Both the position numbers and the translations under genes were made by a program. Positions 33,070-45,604 of a DNA stretch of 64,000 nt are shown piece by piece (within the stretch, counting starts at the first letter, position 1; each line of letters opens with the position of its first letter). The stretch comes from Thecaphora thlaspeos (lineage: Eukaryota; Basidiomycota; Ustilaginomycetes; Urocystidales; Glomosporiaceae), in assembly GCA_900291925.1 (NCBI GenBank), contig UWYS01000003.1:434001-498000 (forward strand), in the 5' to 3' direction. The notes under the pieces are model-generated. The model was not told the origin of the DNA and did not search any database. It saw only the letters and a program-made list of their open reading frames with translations.

Positions 33070-34159
33070 GTCGATGTAGTTCGACGAACGGCCTGACCCC
33101 GGCCAAAGTCTGCGCCCTGAGACCAAAAACAAGCTTACACTCGGTGCGGCGAATCACACCGTGGCTCAGCAAAGTCTGCCTATTCGCCCGCCTGAGGCTG
33201 CGCTCGTCCGCAGGACGACTCCTGCGGGCTGTCTGGTGGGTGTGCCGACTTCGGAAAAGCCGAAGACCAGCTGACAAGTGTAGTGGTGAGTCGCTCGGAT
33301 GATGCCGCGAGCCGTTCAGGCGAGCACTGGCCTTTCTGCGGGTGACCAGGGGGGCGGCGTCGGCGAGGCGGGATGGTCGGGGCAGGGAAGATCTCGGCGA
33401 GCTGTAGGATACCGGCAGCGTTGATCAAGGCGGAAGGTGTGATGATGGCGAAGAGATGGAAAGGCGGAGGATGTCGTCGAAGTCGTACATAGGGCGTCGT
33501 CTGGAAAAGCGGGATGAACCGGCTGCTGCTGAGGGAAAAAAAAAAACAACTCCACCCACCAGCCAGCGCGCGCTTGTTCGCAAACCTTTTTTTCTTTCTG
33601 CTAAGTCCCGTCATTTCGCTGCTTTCACTGGGGGGGCCAGGCCTCGCCTCGTGTTTCCCCCGGAGCCGCACCGTCTGTCCCTGCACCAGCGGGTGGCCCT
33701 CGCCGTCGTGATCGTGGTCCTTTGCGCATTGTTGCTGCCAGGACCTGCTCCGTGGTTCCTGTGTGGTTATCGATAGATCGTCTTTCCTCGCCATACGGCC
33801 TCGCGGCATGGTCAGGATGGCATGAATGGGAGGGTCGCCGAGCCGATCTCGGTCCCGCTCTTGACTGACGCATGAGGCCTCCGGAAACAAAGGGGTGGAG
33901 GGATTCGGACCCGACTGAGGCCGGACCCTGTTGATGTGGCTCTAGCGTGGGACCTCGCAAGCGTCCTTGGTGTTTGGAGAATCGAAAGAGCACGGGCTCG
34001 ACGGCAGCAACACATTGAGCTGCGGAAAGCCGCGAGGGTGGCGCTTAGCCAGAGGGGCTGGCGAGGCCACATCAGCGATCAGGCAGGTCTACCATCTTCC
34101 TCTCGCCCTACCTGCCCAACCCTCCCCTCGCCATACACCGACCCCCACCAGCTCGTATC
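33070..34159. promoter_or_regulatory. Divergent region between HAP2 and the ThuA-like gene
   Basis: About 1.1 kb separating two outward-reading genes. It includes an A-run near 33535 and a CAC/CTC-rich leader just before 34160. Antisense frames (for example 33180-33890) look like chance reading of leader sequence. No RNA gene could be closed. Confidence 0.45.
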
Positions 34160-35302
34160 ATGAAGTGGCTCGCCGTGGCAGCAATCGGCTCGGCGCTGTT
34201 GACCGAGCAGGTCCTCGCCGTTCCGCGCATCCTGCTCTACACGAAGTGCACCGGCTACTACCACGAGTCGATCCCTACGGCCGTCGAGACCATCACCGCG
34301 ATCGGCAATGGAAGCCTCAGCATCCCTTCGGCCGACATCGACGCTTCCATCTCGTCGCTCCGATGGCAAGCGGTCACCAGCAACGACGAGTCAACCTTCC
34401 GTAACGCCACCTACTTGTCCGAATTCGATGCGATCGGCTTCATCATGACGACCGACGTCGATCCGCCGGGCGCCGGTACCGTCCTGGATAATCAAGGCAT
34501 CCGCAACTTTGCCGCCTACATCCAGGACGGCGGTGGCTTCTTTGGCGTCCACTCGGCCGCGGCGACCCTGTTCGGCGCCCCCTTCTTCGGGCGCCTGTTA
34601 GGCGCCTTCTTCGACTACCACCCGTCCATACAGAATGTGTCGATTAAGCCGGTAACGCTCGACCATCCTTCGACCTCGAAGCTTCCCGCTGATGGCTTTG
34701 AAGTCTACGAGGAGGTCTATAATTTCCGCTCGGATCCTCGACAGCTTCCCACGCCGGCGCAGCTGCTGCTGACCAACGCATCGAGCTACAATGATGGGGG
34801 GCTGAACCCGCAGGGTTTCCGGAACGGGACGAACGGCCCGGCGCCGCATCCGCTCGCCTGGTTCCGCGAAGGTGGCCTGCTCGACACCAACGCCGAGACT
34901 GACACGAGTGTCAGCGGCGGCGGAGGCGCCAATGTCGACCCCTCGGGCGGGCCTGGACGGTCGTGGTACACGTCGCTGGGCCACGACGTGACGACGTGGC
35001 GGCAGGACTACTTCCGAGGCCACATCGCTGGTGGCATCGGATGGGTCCTGCAGTCTTCGACAATCAGGTCCAACAACGCGAGCGCCTCGGTCGGACAGGC
35101 CTCCGCCACGCCGCGAGGTGGCGGAAGCGTCACTTCAGCTAACGCAGGCCCGAGCGCCACAAACAAGGATACGTCACCAAGCGCCACTGGGACCAGCGCC
35201 AACGCCGCTGTGAAAGCGACCTTCGCTCCGGCTTCCTTGCTGCTGCCTTACTGTCTGACCGCCCTCGCCCTCGCGGCAGGCGCCGTCATGGCTTCCATCT
35301 AA
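34160..35302 (+). CDS. Secreted, GPI-anchored ThuA-like protein, 380 aa
   Basis: Single exon. Residues 1-20 form a signal peptide (MKWLAVAAIGSALL, cleavage after VLA). The ThuA-like domain, a glutamine-amidotransferase-like fold named for a bacterial trehalose-utilisation protein, spans about residues 22-300: RILLYTKCTGYYHESIPTA, EFDAIGFIMTT, GGGFFGVHSAAATLF, PLAWFREGG and SWYTSLGHDVTTW. A Ser/Thr/Ala/Gly-rich stalk follows (about 310-355) and a hydrophobic C-terminus (LLLPYCLTALALAAGAVMAS), the arrangement of a GPI anchor signal. Several NxS/T sites (NGS, NAT, NVS, NAS) fit secretion. Fungal ThuA proteins are of unknown function; an enzymatic role in sugar metabolism is only inferred from the family name. 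Confidence 0.85.
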   Translation: MKWLAVAAIGSALLTEQVLAVPRILLYTKCTGYYHESIPTAVETITAIGNGSLSIPSADIDASISSLRWQAVTSNDESTFRNATYLSEFDAIGFIMTTDVDPPGAGTVLDNQGIRNFAAYIQDGGGFFGVHSAAATLFGAPFFGRLLGAFFDYHPSIQNVSIKPVTLDHPSTSKLPADGFEVYEEVYNFRSDPRQLPTPAQLLLTNASSYNDGGLNPQGFRNGTNGPAPHPLAWFREGGLLDTNAETDTSVSGGGGANVDPSGGPGRSWYTSLGHDVTTWRQDYFRGHIAGGIGWVLQSSTIRSNNASASVGQASATPRGGGSVTSANAGPSATNKDTSPSATGTSANAAVKATFAPASLLLPYCLTALALAAGAVMASI

Positions 35303-35828
35303 TCAGGTTACCGTCCTCAAGATACGCCAACGTCTTCTTGCTTTATCTTAACTCTGCCCTGATCCCGTCGAGCCGCCGTACGCATGCACACTCTGCCACA
35401 AAGAGAAATCCATTCGCAAACGATGAGCTCTGCACTCCTGTAGCCTGCTGAAGCGTGCCGGTGACGCCTCTTTTGCTCGTGTCTGTGTCGTGTGCTGGCA
35501 TGGCACTCTTGACTGTGTGGCATGGCGCGGCGTCGCAGGGGCGGCGGGATCAGGGTGGGGTGCCTGTATTTTTGTTTTGTTTTTTTTTTAATTTTTATTT
35601 ATTTGCACGTTGGTGTGGAGGCATGGGCGGGGCGGCGTTCTTCTGGCCGCCGTCTTCCGAGCCTTTTTTCCTATTTTTTGAGGCCCAGAATTTGGCCGCT
35701 AACAATACCATCTTCTTTCTCGATCTCAACCCGCCCTTTCGACCCTCTTCTCGCACTCCAGCTTCGCCACAGCTACCCGCCACCGCCTAGCCCATCACCC
35801 TGTGCCTGGTCGCGGGAACTCAAACACC
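35303..35828. other. Intergenic, promoter of the Kelch gene
   Basis: Contains a long T-rich stretch (about 35574-35605, TTTTGTTTTGTTTTTTTTT style), likely a promoter poly(dA:dT) element, and a CCA/CAC-rich leader before the ATG at 35829. Confidence 0.5.
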
Positions 35829-38630
35829 ATGGGCAAGAAGAAAGCCGGAGCTGGCAAAGCCGCCGCCAAGGCGGCCAAAAAGGAAAAGGCCGAGAAGCTC
35901 TCGAACAAGAAGGCTACCAAGCAGGCCAAGAAAGAGAACGCACTCGTCGGCGGCGCTAGCTCGTCCAAGGGCAACCAAGGAGACAACAAGAAAAAGGGCG
36001 CGAAGCCGGAAGCCGACGACGAAGAGGACCTCGACCTGCTGCTGGCGCGGTACCGCGAAAAGTGGGAGGCCGAACATGCCGTCAGCGAGGACAAGATCGG
36101 CGGTCCGCCCTCGAGGCGGGCCAATGCCACCCTGACGCCCTGTCCACTTGGCAACGACCTCTACCTCTTTGGTGGAGAGTACTTTGACGGAGAGCGGGTC
36201 ACCTTCTACCAGGACATGTTCCGCTACATCCCGGAACGCAACGAGTGGAGGAGCTATGCGTCGCAGAACCAGCCGGGCCCTCGCTCGGCCCATCAGGTGG
36301 CTGCCACGCCGTCGCAGGGAGGTATGCTGTGGCTCTTTGGCGGCGAGTTCTCCGGAGCGCGGCAGAATGCCTTCCACCACTATCGCGACCTCTGGGCGTT
36401 CAGCATCGAGAGCAAGGCGTGGGAGCGGGTCGACACAAAGGTCCGGCCGTCGGCGCGTAGCGGCCACCGGATGACGTTCTGGAAGCACTACCTCGTCCTC
36501 TTTGGCGGCTTCATCGACACGGGCGTCAAGACACAGTACCTCAACGACCTGTGGATCTTCGACACGCAGAACACCTTCAAGTGGACTGAGATCGAGCAAA
36601 ACGACCTCCGCCGCCCCGCGCCTCGAAGCGGCTTCTCGCTCCTGTCGACCGCCGACGGCATTGTCTTGCACGGCGGCTACTGCAAAAAGTACGTCAAGGG
36701 ACAACGCACGCAGGGCGTGGCGTTGGAGGACACATGGTTCCTCAAGATGGACGAAGACCTAAGGAACCTCGACTGGGTCAAGCGGAGGAAGGTCGGCTAC
36801 GTGCCCTCGGCTCGGTCAGGCTGCACGATGGCCCTGTGGCAGGCCAAGAGCATGGGTGTTCTGTTTGGCGGCGTCACAGACACAGAGGCAGACGAGGAGT
36901 CGATCGAGAGCACATTTCACAAGGACCTGTTTGGCTACCAGCTGCCCGGGACGGGAAGGTGGATCAGCCTCAACCTCAAGCGGCCAAAGAAGATGGGCGG
37001 CGGCAACAGGCGCAAGAAGCAGAAACAGCAGCAGGAACAGCAGCAGAGGCAGCGGCAGGCCGAAGAGGCGGCGCGCAAGCGTCAGGAGCAGGAGGAGGAA
37101 GGGGAAGGGGGAGACGAGTCCGATCAAGGCGACGATAACAGTGACGGCGAAGAGGAGCACGATGAAGACGATAACGAGAATCTGGACGAGGTCGGAGAGC
37201 CGAAACGGAGCAAGGTCAGCAACGGCAGCAAATCAAAGGCACAGAACGCTGCACCAGAAGCGTCATCTGAGAAAGCAGCCGTCGTGCCGCCACCAGCACA
37301 CGCAGCTACAACGCCAGAGCTTGCACCGGAAGAGGACGCGGAAGACGACGATCCGGACGACCCTGAGAAGTCGCGACCGATGGAGAGATGTGAGTTCGGC
37401 TGACGGAAGTCTCCTTCCACTTCATGAGGAGAGAATTTTTGGACTAAAAGACTTGGCTTCTCACTACCTTTGTGCCTCGTCTAACAGACAACACGATGCT
37501 TGCGGTTCAGCGAAATGTTCTCTACCTCTACGGCGGCATCTTTGAGCAGGCCAACCGTGAGTTTACGATGGACGACTTCTACACGCTTGACCTAGCGAAA
37601 CTGGAGAAGTTCATCTGCCTAAAAGAGTGTCCCATCGACAGCGTACGTAGTCGACCGCCATACTGCCACCGTTCCTTTTGGGCTCAACGACAAGCTGACA
37701 TCGCAATCCTATCTTGTTCTCTGTTTTCTCTGCTTCTTCTGCAATGACGGTCCCATAAAGCTCGAATGGAACGAATCGGAAGACGAAGACGATTCGGATT
37801 CCGAGGACGGTTCGGACGACGATGGGTCGGATAGCGGCAGCAGCAGCGGCGAAGAGGGCGACGAGATTCCCGAGGGCTACGAGTACGGCGATGACGATGA
37901 CGAAGAAGACGAAGAGGCAAAGAGGGCCAAGATGTCGCAGGCTGAGAAGGTGCGTCTCGTCCGGCCTCTTCCCTCTCTCCACGTCCCAGCGACACATCTT
38001 GGGTATGAGCGAAGTACGCATTCAAGCTGAACCACTACTTTCTTTCTTCTACTTGTCTGCGATCGCTGAAGGATGAACTCCGAGCAAAAGCCAAGATGTT
38101 CATGGGTGTAGCGCAGGACAGCGATCGTTCGGAAGCGGAGCAGCTCTCGACGCCCAACCCTGGAGAAAAGCTGCGAGCCTTCTACGAAAGAAGCAAAGCG
38201 CACTGGGCCAACGTAGCCTTTACACAGAGTGAAGGCAAGTTGAGGGGCAAGGAGACGAGAAAGGCCGGCTTCGCTGTGAGTTTGCTTCTCCCTCATTCCC
38301 CTGTTCGGACGTGAGCTAATGACTACCGGAGCGCTGATACTTGAACGACATCAAATTTCTTTCGACGTCGATTAGTTGGCAGAAGAAAAGTATTCAGAGT
38401 ACAAGCCGATCCTCGAAGAGGTACGTCCCGACCCTTCTTCCCCGAGTCTTCTATCTTGTATCCCCGATACCGTTGCTGACCGGCATATCTTTGCTCTTCT
38501 TTCGTCGGAACGTTCACAGATTGAACGGATCCAGGCAGAGGCAGGTCTCGACGAAGCGGAAAAGAGCGTCAACGAGTCCGGGGGTATCGGCGCGGGTGCT
38601 GTTGGTGTTGACTCGAGGAATAGACGCTGA
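35829..38630 (+). CDS. Kelch-repeat / DUF4110 protein (KLHDC4, yeast Kel3-like), 754 aa
   Basis: Six exons: 35829-37389, 37488-37642, 37761-37949, 38072-38275, 38376-38420, 38520-38630; the joined frame is 2265 nt. A Lys/Ala-rich N-terminus (MGKKKAGAGKAAAKAAKK) is followed by kelch blades from about residue 100 to 380 (NDLYLFGGEYFDGERV, GGMLWLFGGEFSG, HYLVLFGGFIDTG, DGIVLHGGYCKKY, MGVLFGGVTDTE) and a last blade after intron 1 (NVLYLYGGIFEQANR). A Gln/Glu-rich insertion interrupts the propeller. The C-terminus has DUF4110: KMFMGVAQDSDRSEAEQLST, LRAFYERSKAHWANVAF and KPILEE. This is the domain order of KLHDC4 and yeast Kel3; the molecular role is not established. The start at 35829 rather than the upstream in-frame codon is chosen for the MGKKK beginning common to the family. 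Confidence 0.9.
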
Positions 38631-38849
38631 GCGAAGCCCGATGCCGTCCCTCTGTCGTTCATCTACCAGAGGAGAAGCTTTTCCTCAACCGGTCTATCGT
38701 CTGTGTCGGCTGAGCTGTGGCGTGGTTTGCTGTTGAGATCGATGCACACCTCCACACGTTGCAACCGGCAGAGCGAGGATGGTAACGGAAGACCCTTCGG
38801 TTCGCAGCGGTGACGACGATCCGACGAGGTTCATTACTTCCTCTCCAAC

Positions 38850-40022
38850 TTAGCGAATGAAGGGTAGGTACGTCCCCACATCCTTCTTGTACTGAACATA
38901 CTCGTCTTTGAAGAACTCGATGAGATGCTGTTCCTCGACTGTCGTTGTCGTCGCAGCGAGCAAAGAAAAGGACTCGAGCCGGTCAGATGAAGGCGTAGCG
39001 ACCTGGCAGACGAGGAAGGAGGATCCGACGACGTACCTTCGATCCGGCTGGAGAAGAAGCGCCATAGGACAACGGAAAAGGCCAGACATCCTGCCATGTT
39101 GCCAAGTAGGATCTGAGTTCCCAAAGCCCAGTAAAAGAAGCCGAAGTAGGAAGGGTGGCGGGTGAAGCTGACGGCGTCGAAAGGTGCAAGGCGGGCGAGG
39201 AGAGTGAGTACAAACAAGGCTCAGAGAGCGAGAATTGGGCTCTGTCTGTGCAACTCACGAGTATACACCTGTCTTTACGAGCTGATGATCTTCTCTCTTC
39301 TTGAACGCGACGATGTGGCTGAAGTTGTTATGGGCATGGATCATCGCCAGACTTCTGATCGCCTGCCCCATCACGACCAGGAGAAGACCAACGACAGTCG
39401 ATAGACCAGCCTGCTTTGCCTGCGGATTGATGAATGCTGCGGTAAGGATGAACTCGAACAGACCGGCGAGGTGGGCGATGTGGTAGGCTATCCCGTTGTT
39501 GAGCAGGAACGAATCCGAGTAGAGCCGAGTAGGGTTGTAGGTTGCGGTGATGACGAACTCGAGCAGGTGGAAGATGCACCATGAGAGGAGGTAGAGGTGG
39601 AGCTGAGGGAGACTGTACCAACTGCCGGAGGGAGAGGCTGATGTCGCTGCATCGCTGTTGTTGAACGAGGCGAGAAGAGTAAGACTTTCGGAGAAGAGGA
39701 ATCCAAGGGCGCGAGGCAGGACGAGCCCCGCGAGAAGGCCGAGTGGGAAGGCAGTGATGCAGATTTGTAGAGCGGCTGGGGCGAGATGGGTGGGGATGAC
39801 ATATTGGTCGCCATACCTTTGGAAGAACGAGGTGAGCGTCGAGTCCGGTGTCGAGGTAGTTGTGCTCGAAGAGGGCGGTGCTTGCGGTATGTATCCATGG
39901 TCCAAGTCCGATCTGACCGGACCAGTGGCGGGACAGGGCGCCGAGACCTCGGGGGTGGAGACCATATCGGATCCTTTGGTCGCGGTCGTGGTCGTGGTAT
40001 GTGTGGTGGTGGTGGACGACAT
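38850..40022 (-). CDS. STE14: Protein-S-isoprenylcysteine O-methyltransferase (Ste14/ICMT), 327 aa
   Basis: ER membrane enzyme that methylates the C-terminal prenylcysteine of Ras, Rho and mating-pheromone precursors. Exons 39259-40022, 39037-39167, 38850-38938; the joined frame is 984 nt. Several hydrophobic segments lie between residues 95 and 235. The conserved catalytic part is clear: HNNFSHIVAFKKREDHQLV with GVYS, then after intron 1 FTRHPSYFGFFYWALGTQ, and in exon 3 EEQHLIEFFKDEYVQYKK with TYLPFIR. The N-terminal 70 residues are Thr/Ser-rich and not conserved. Start at the first ATG, 40022. In basidiomycetes this step is needed for lipopeptide pheromone maturation, so it is relevant to mating. 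Divergent from MED21. Confidence 0.95.
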
Positions 40023-40672
40023 GGTGTCAGCGTGTCCGTGGTACGACAAGGTAGGCGGACCGAGGGGAGCGCCGGTCCCTTTTGGCCCGGGCCCTATTAG
40101 GGACTTCTCCGTTACCCACGGAGCTTGGCTTGATCCAGCGACGGTGAGACGGCGACAGGTAAGTAACAGTCCCCTTTGTGGCGGCGTGTGAACGTGTGTC
40201 TCTTAAACCGTCAGAGGGCTCTCGAAAGGAGGGCAGGGTACAATGGTTGCGAGCCCCTTTGTTCGGAGCACCCTGGGTGATTTGATGGAAGCTAGAAACA
40301 GGGTCCAGGCCGCACCGCACCCCGTCCGACCTTTTTCCTGAAGTCACACCGGAAGCTGGGCCGACTTGGGGCGAGGGCGTCGGCATCCATCCGCTCCCGC
40401 TCCCTCGTCCACATCGCTCGATTACAGTATCTCCCCTCCAGCACAGCGACAATCCTCCTCCTCCAGCGCAGCGCAAGCCAATACATCCGACTCAGCCACT
40501 CGCTCGCCGGCGTACGCCGAAGTCAAGCCTTACCCGCAACAACCGCCTCCCCGCATCTCCTGGCCTCAGCTGTACTGCCCTCGCTCGTCCCGCTCAGCAC
40601 CGACTGCCCTCCGGCCTCACCTGTCCACTCGCCAGACTGCGCCACAGCCGAATGCATCCTCCTCTCTCCAAC
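40023..40672. promoter_or_regulatory. Divergent promoter between STE14 and MED21
   Basis: 650-bp head-to-head gap without a supported gene. The part from 40400 to 40670 is C-rich leader for MED21. Confidence 0.45.
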
Positions 40673-41325
40673 ATGGACCTCTTGACGCAGTTGGACAATG
40701 ATATCGACCTCTTGCTCAAGATCATGTCTTCTTCGATCGCATACGTGTCCAGGAAGGCAAAGCACCAGCAGCTTCCCGACTCGCTCATACCCCTCACAAT
40801 CACCGGGAGGACCGAGGCTGTCGAGCCACGGGAGATGAGCGAGTCGATAGAGGAGCTGGTAGACGATCTCGTCTTAAAGGCAAAGCAGATCCTCGAGATC
40901 ATATTGCATCTGCCAGACGACAAGCTGCAGGAGGAAGAGGCGCTGGTGAGTTTCAACGGACGGCTGCCTGCGAGCGTTGCTTTGAGGTGAAGCTTACCTG
41001 GCGGGAGTAAGCTGCTTGTCGTCTTCGTTCTGCGTCCTGCCTGGCAGCAACGGGACCTGGCTCAGCTGGAAAGCGAGATGCGAGTGGCCAACAAGGACTA
41101 CCGACAGGCAGTCAAGGAAGCCGGTGAGTAAGAAAGCACTCGATGGCTAGGAGGCTGTCTGCGCTCGCCCCTTCCATAATCACGCAACACGACGATGCTG
41201 ACGCTTGACATACAGCTTCTCCCTCATTGAGACTAGAGGCGCTGCGAGATCAGGTGAAGGCCCTCACTCGCCAGCTGTGCGACGGACAGGCTGAGCTACG
41301 AGCTTCGCTGGCCGCCGATGACTGA
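40673..41325 (+). CDS. MED21: Mediator subunit Med21 (Srb7), 152 aa, 3 exons
   Basis: Med21 pairs with Med7 at the hinge of the Mediator middle module, required for Pol II transcription. Exons 40673-40945, 41048-41123, 41216-41325; the joined frame is 459 nt. The N-terminus MDLLTQLDNDIDLLLKIM is the family hallmark, followed by SSSIAYVSRKAKHQQLP, then EELVDDLVLKAKQILEIILH and LPDD. After intron 1 comes a coiled coil (QRDLAQLESEMRVANKDYRQ), continued in exon 3 by LRLEALRDQVKALTRQL. Length is the same as in other fungi (about 140-170 aa). The start at MDLLTQL is preferred over the upstream in-frame ATG at 40652. Confidence 0.93.
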
Positions 41326-41736
41326 CGGTCCACGCCGATGCTGAACCCGGCCGCTACCCTCATCATTATACCCACCCGTGCCTTTGTAACAGTACCTAGC
41401 CATGATCGACCCTAGCCTTCAATAAATAACATATCACTAATCCTCCTCTGGGCAAAGCGGCATGCCCACCGAATCTCGTGGAGAAACGTAGCTGAGTGCC
41501 AGACCAACGAGTCGAGTCTCATGCCCGCCCAGCTGGGGGAACTCCACTTGTGTCTGACGCGCGAGCCTGCCAGCGTTTCCGTCCAGATGGCCAAAGCACC
41601 TTCCAGCGCAACGGGGAAAAAGCCCCTTCACCTTTCTCCACCACCACCAATCACCACCTTGACGACCCACAATCCACGCGCACCCCTACCTTCTGTCTGC
41701 ATCATCGTGGCGGCAGCACGCGCATCACCACCAACG
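41326..41736. other. Leader region of the Sec39 gene
   Basis: The frame of the downstream gene stays open back to 41521, but the encoded stretch is Pro/Thr-rich with no conserved feature and is probably 5' untranslated sequence. AATAAAT near 41422 can be the MED21 poly(A) signal. Confidence 0.45.
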
Positions 41737-44700
41737 ATGGCATCGGTCCAGACGCCCTCCCGTCCATCAGCCGACACCGCACTGGCCGGCGGATCCTCGT
41801 CGGCCGGTCTGCGAAAGCAGGCCAGGCTACAGCAACGGCGACTTCAGAAGCAGTGGATTAGCCTCATCGACCAGTGGACCACTCTCAGCGGCGAGATCAA
41901 CGAGGCAGGCTACACGCAACACTCGCCGCTCGCAGACACCGTTGACTTGCTGGTCGAGCAGATCTCGCACTATGCCCAGCAGATTTGCAAGGCTATCCAC
42001 GATCGTCACTGGCTCGTATCAGCGTTGCAGATGGGCGTCTCCGCCGTCTTGCTCGACGACACCGACTTGCAAAAACACGTTGACAACGGCCGTCAGGGTA
42101 TACCGGCCTCTCTCTTTGTCCAGCTGGGGCAACAACTTCTGCAGCTCGGTATCCACACCGTCATCCAACCCCTCCTCAATCAGGCCGATCCAACCCCCCC
42201 GGCGCACCCAGCGGAACTGCAAGCATGGGCCACAGCTAAGCCTCAGGCAGCCTTCCTGTTAATGGCGCTCAAGGAGTTCGAACATCTCTCGCAACGGCTG
42301 TCGGATATCCAGCGCCTCGTCGCCTCAAGCCCAGACCTTGAGTTTGATCGACAACTTGTCTCCGTCTGCCTCCACCAGGAGGCATCATCGGTCCTGCTGT
42401 GGTGCTGCCATCTTCCTGAGCCTAGCCAAATTGTTCAGAGGCTTCTGCAGCACGATGTGGAGCTCCGTCGGGAGGCGTATCCCTTCCGACTAACAGTGCT
42501 CGCCAGCCTGCTCCGTGCAGGAGGGGTCGAGGCAACGACGCTCGAACATCTCGACCTACTCGTCGGCTTCAAGCAGGGTCGAGAGACGGGTCTGTGGGCC
42601 TTCCAGGCCGGTGCGGACGGGACCAGCAGCGGAGAGCTATTAGAGGCGCTTACACAGTGCGATCTGCCCCAACCGGCCTTGCTTCCCGGGCTAGCGCAGC
42701 GACAGGGTCGCCCCGAGCCCCTGTCCGGCACCGATGCAATAGTCGGCTTCTATATTGCTCAGATACGCAGCCTGCAGCGCGACTTTGATCTTCCGGAGCT
42801 GGCCCTCGATCTCTGCCAGTCGGTGCGGCGCATCGTCGAGCTCCCGGCCCAATCGCAGGGACAGAACGAGCTGGCCCGGGTGGGAGCAGAACTGGCCACC
42901 CTAAGCGCTCTCAACGACGAGTCGAGCAGCGTTGCCAGCCCGAAGAAAGCACTCAACAGCTCGGCGCTGAGCACCATGGACCCCCTTGACGTCGGCGAGC
43001 ATCTGCTTAGGTCCACGCTCAAAGACATTGACAGCGCTACGCCATCGACAGCGTCCGAGGCCGGCGCTCGAGCGATCGAGCGGATCACGCAGTACAGAAA
43101 GGCTGTTGCAGACGGCGATGACGCTCTTGAGCTGCTCATCTCGTCCCTGCTACAGCTACTCGACTCTGGGGACGCATCGATAGGCGACAGAGCTCGGCTA
43201 CTAGCGGCAGCCGTTGTCCTGAACGTCCCAGCAAGCGCGGCTTCCGGCTCGTCGCGATCGGCAGTTCAGCTCAGGGGCCTGCTAATGGCCGCGCTGTACT
43301 CTCGAGGGGAGGCTGCAGCCGACAGAATCGGAATGGAGACCTCTGCTACCTCGTTGCGCTTCCTTGCCGAGTCCCTCGATACGCTCACTACAAGCTCGGA
43401 AAGCTCGCCCGGCTTCCTACGTGCTCTGCGGGAAGCCATCCTGCGCGACAGGGAGATAACGCTCGGTGCCCGGCAGATTTATGCTTGGACCAGCGGCGCC
43501 GGCGACGCAGCGCTAGCGGCGACAGCGACATCGACGACAAGCAGCCGACAGCACCTGGTCTGGCTCGAGGAGCTTCAGAAAATTGCCCTCGGCAATCCGA
43601 TGCCCACCGGAAACGATGCCGACTCAAAGCTACTCTCCTTGGATATGCGCTGGATGCTGGCCTTTGGCGGTTCGGAAGGCGATCAAAAGTCCCAACGGTC
43701 GCAGCTGACGAGCCTGGTCGAGGTATTCGCGACCTTGGACGTCTCGACGTCTACGAGACGTGGCGGCCGGACCGACGTCGCCGACCTGCGCCGGCGAGCG
43801 AAGTGGGGCGCTTTCATCAAAAGCGTCCCGGAACTTGTTTCTTCCAGCGGTCCCTTTGCCGCTCTGCCTACCGAAGAGGCGATGGAGACTGTGCTTGCAG
43901 GATCCGTCAAGGTCGGAGGTGAGTTGCAGCCCTGTCTGGCTTTCGCGAACCTCTGCAGAGGTCTCGAGCATGGAGCTGACGCCATCTTGATCCGTTATCC
44001 TTCTGTCCTCAGATCTAGACCTCTTCCGCTCGCTGCTGTCGGACTCGGCAGTCACCGAAGGCCTCTCAGACGGGCGGATCGAGCGTCTCGTCCTCTCGGT
44101 GTCGACATCGCTGTTCGACACAGCCATAGTCGCCTCTGTACGCTCTGGCGAGATGAGACTGGCCAGCGAGGTGCTCGACGTCATCTCCCCATCGCCTCGC
44201 ATCCGGCTGCAGAAGAACTTCATCGAGGCCGCCTGCCGCTTCTGCGCGTTCCGCATTCGGTCCCCGCAGGATCCGAGTCAGACGATCATCGCCAAAGAGG
44301 TTCGAGTAACGAAGGATCGAATGGTGCTCGTCTCGCGTCTTCTGGCGCAGAAGGAGGACGCCTACAGGTCCCCTGAGCTGGTGCTCGAGCTGGCGGCTAA
44401 GCTGTGCGCCGTCGGGCCCGCCTCAGTCGGTGACGCCCGCGACGAGGACGCTGACGATGAGGCAGGCCTGACGCCATCGCAGATGACGATGGTCGAGATC
44501 CGCACGCTCGCAATGTTGGCCGATACAGCGACGACGGCCGGCGATTTCGAAGTCGGCGCTGGCTTCTGCGCTCGACTCGTTGACAGAATCGCAGTCTTGC
44601 GCAAAGAAGCCGAGATACATTCAGGACACGTCGCTACCAGCACGTCGTCGTCGTCACCGGGCAGCGCCGCCTCGATCCTCCCCGTCGCAACAGAGCTAGG

Positions 44701-45448
44701 ATGGAAGACGTGCTACCAGCTCAGCAAACATCCAGGCTGGGAGGACACGCCGCAACGCCTGCACCTCCTCTCGCACGTCCTCACCCTTTGTCCAGCTTCG
44801 CGGCTGGCGACGATGTTGAAGACATGGAAGAGGATCGACGAGCAGCTCAACGAAGAGATTAGCGAAGGCAAGACATTTACCTCGACCAAGAAGGCGGTGG
44901 CGGTAGGTGGAGGGGGAGGCTTTAGTGCGCCGCGAGATGCAGCGGCAGCGGCGGCGGGGTTGATGGGTATAGGAGCGAATGCAGCGGTCAACCTGTTACC
45001 GATGGGATTCTCGCCGCTCAGTTTCTTTGGCGGCGGCGGCGGTTCTGCTGCAGCCAGCGGAGCGACAAGTCAAGAGGCAAGGACGGTCGAAGGCACGACA
45101 TCATCACTTCACGGCGGCTACAGTAGTCGCGCAGCGCAACTGTTTGACTTTGACGCTGCTGGGAACAACACCCGCCCATCGTCCACAGCGGGAGGCGGAT
45201 ACCTGGGCGGTCATGAAGCAGCCGAAAGAGCAACCAGAGCAGCCCGAGCGGCCGCGAGGAACTTTCTCGGTGGCTGGACCAACGCCTCGTCGTCTGCAGC
45301 TTCTTCGCCAAGACCTGGCAACGAACCGCTACCGACCAACGAGGATGGTTCGACTAGACAGCAGGAGAGGGAGGGGGAGGGAGCAGGTGGGTTTTCCTTG
45401 ACGAGGGGCGTCGGGTGGTTGATTGGTGAAGACGGAGGAAGGAGGTGA
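41737..45448 (+). CDS. Sec39/NBAS-family Dsl1 tethering-complex subunit, 1205 aa
   Basis: Sec39 (NBAS in animals) is an alpha-solenoid subunit of the ER Dsl1 complex that captures Golgi-derived COPI vesicles. Exons 41737-43918 and 44013-45448, phase 1 (G/AT). Diagnostic segments: RREAYPFRLTVLASLLRAGG, AIVGFYIAQIRSLQRDFDLP with ELALDLCQS (around residue 340), then after the intron LQKNFIEAACRFCAFRIRSP and, near the end, GWKTCYQLSKHPGWEDT with HLLSHVLTLCPASRLATM. The C-terminal 170 residues are Gly/Ala/Ser-rich. The start MASVQTPSRPS is taken at 41737. Larger than yeast Sec39 (709 aa), as usual in filamentous fungi. Highly helical, no membrane segment. Confidence 0.82.
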
Positions 45449-45604
45449 GCGAGCGCGTGTGATACGGTGACAGGTTTGGTACAGCCAAAGGAGAGCGAAA
45501 GAATGAAAATACAACTAAGGTTTGCGTGCGACGAGGCGAGGGACAGAACGGAAGCGGAGCAGAGAGCAACGATGAGATAGATGTAGCGCGCACGGGGCCG
45601 CCTA

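Noticed and set aside
33180..33890. 236-aa minus-strand ORF upstream of HAP2
   Set aside because: Composition of leader sequence, non-conserved, runs through an A-run; no splice chain connects it to HAP2 convincingly.
33870..33920. B-box-like sequence suggesting a tRNA on the minus strand
   Set aside because: The T-loop lacks the TTC start, and no matching acceptor or anticodon stem could be closed upstream.
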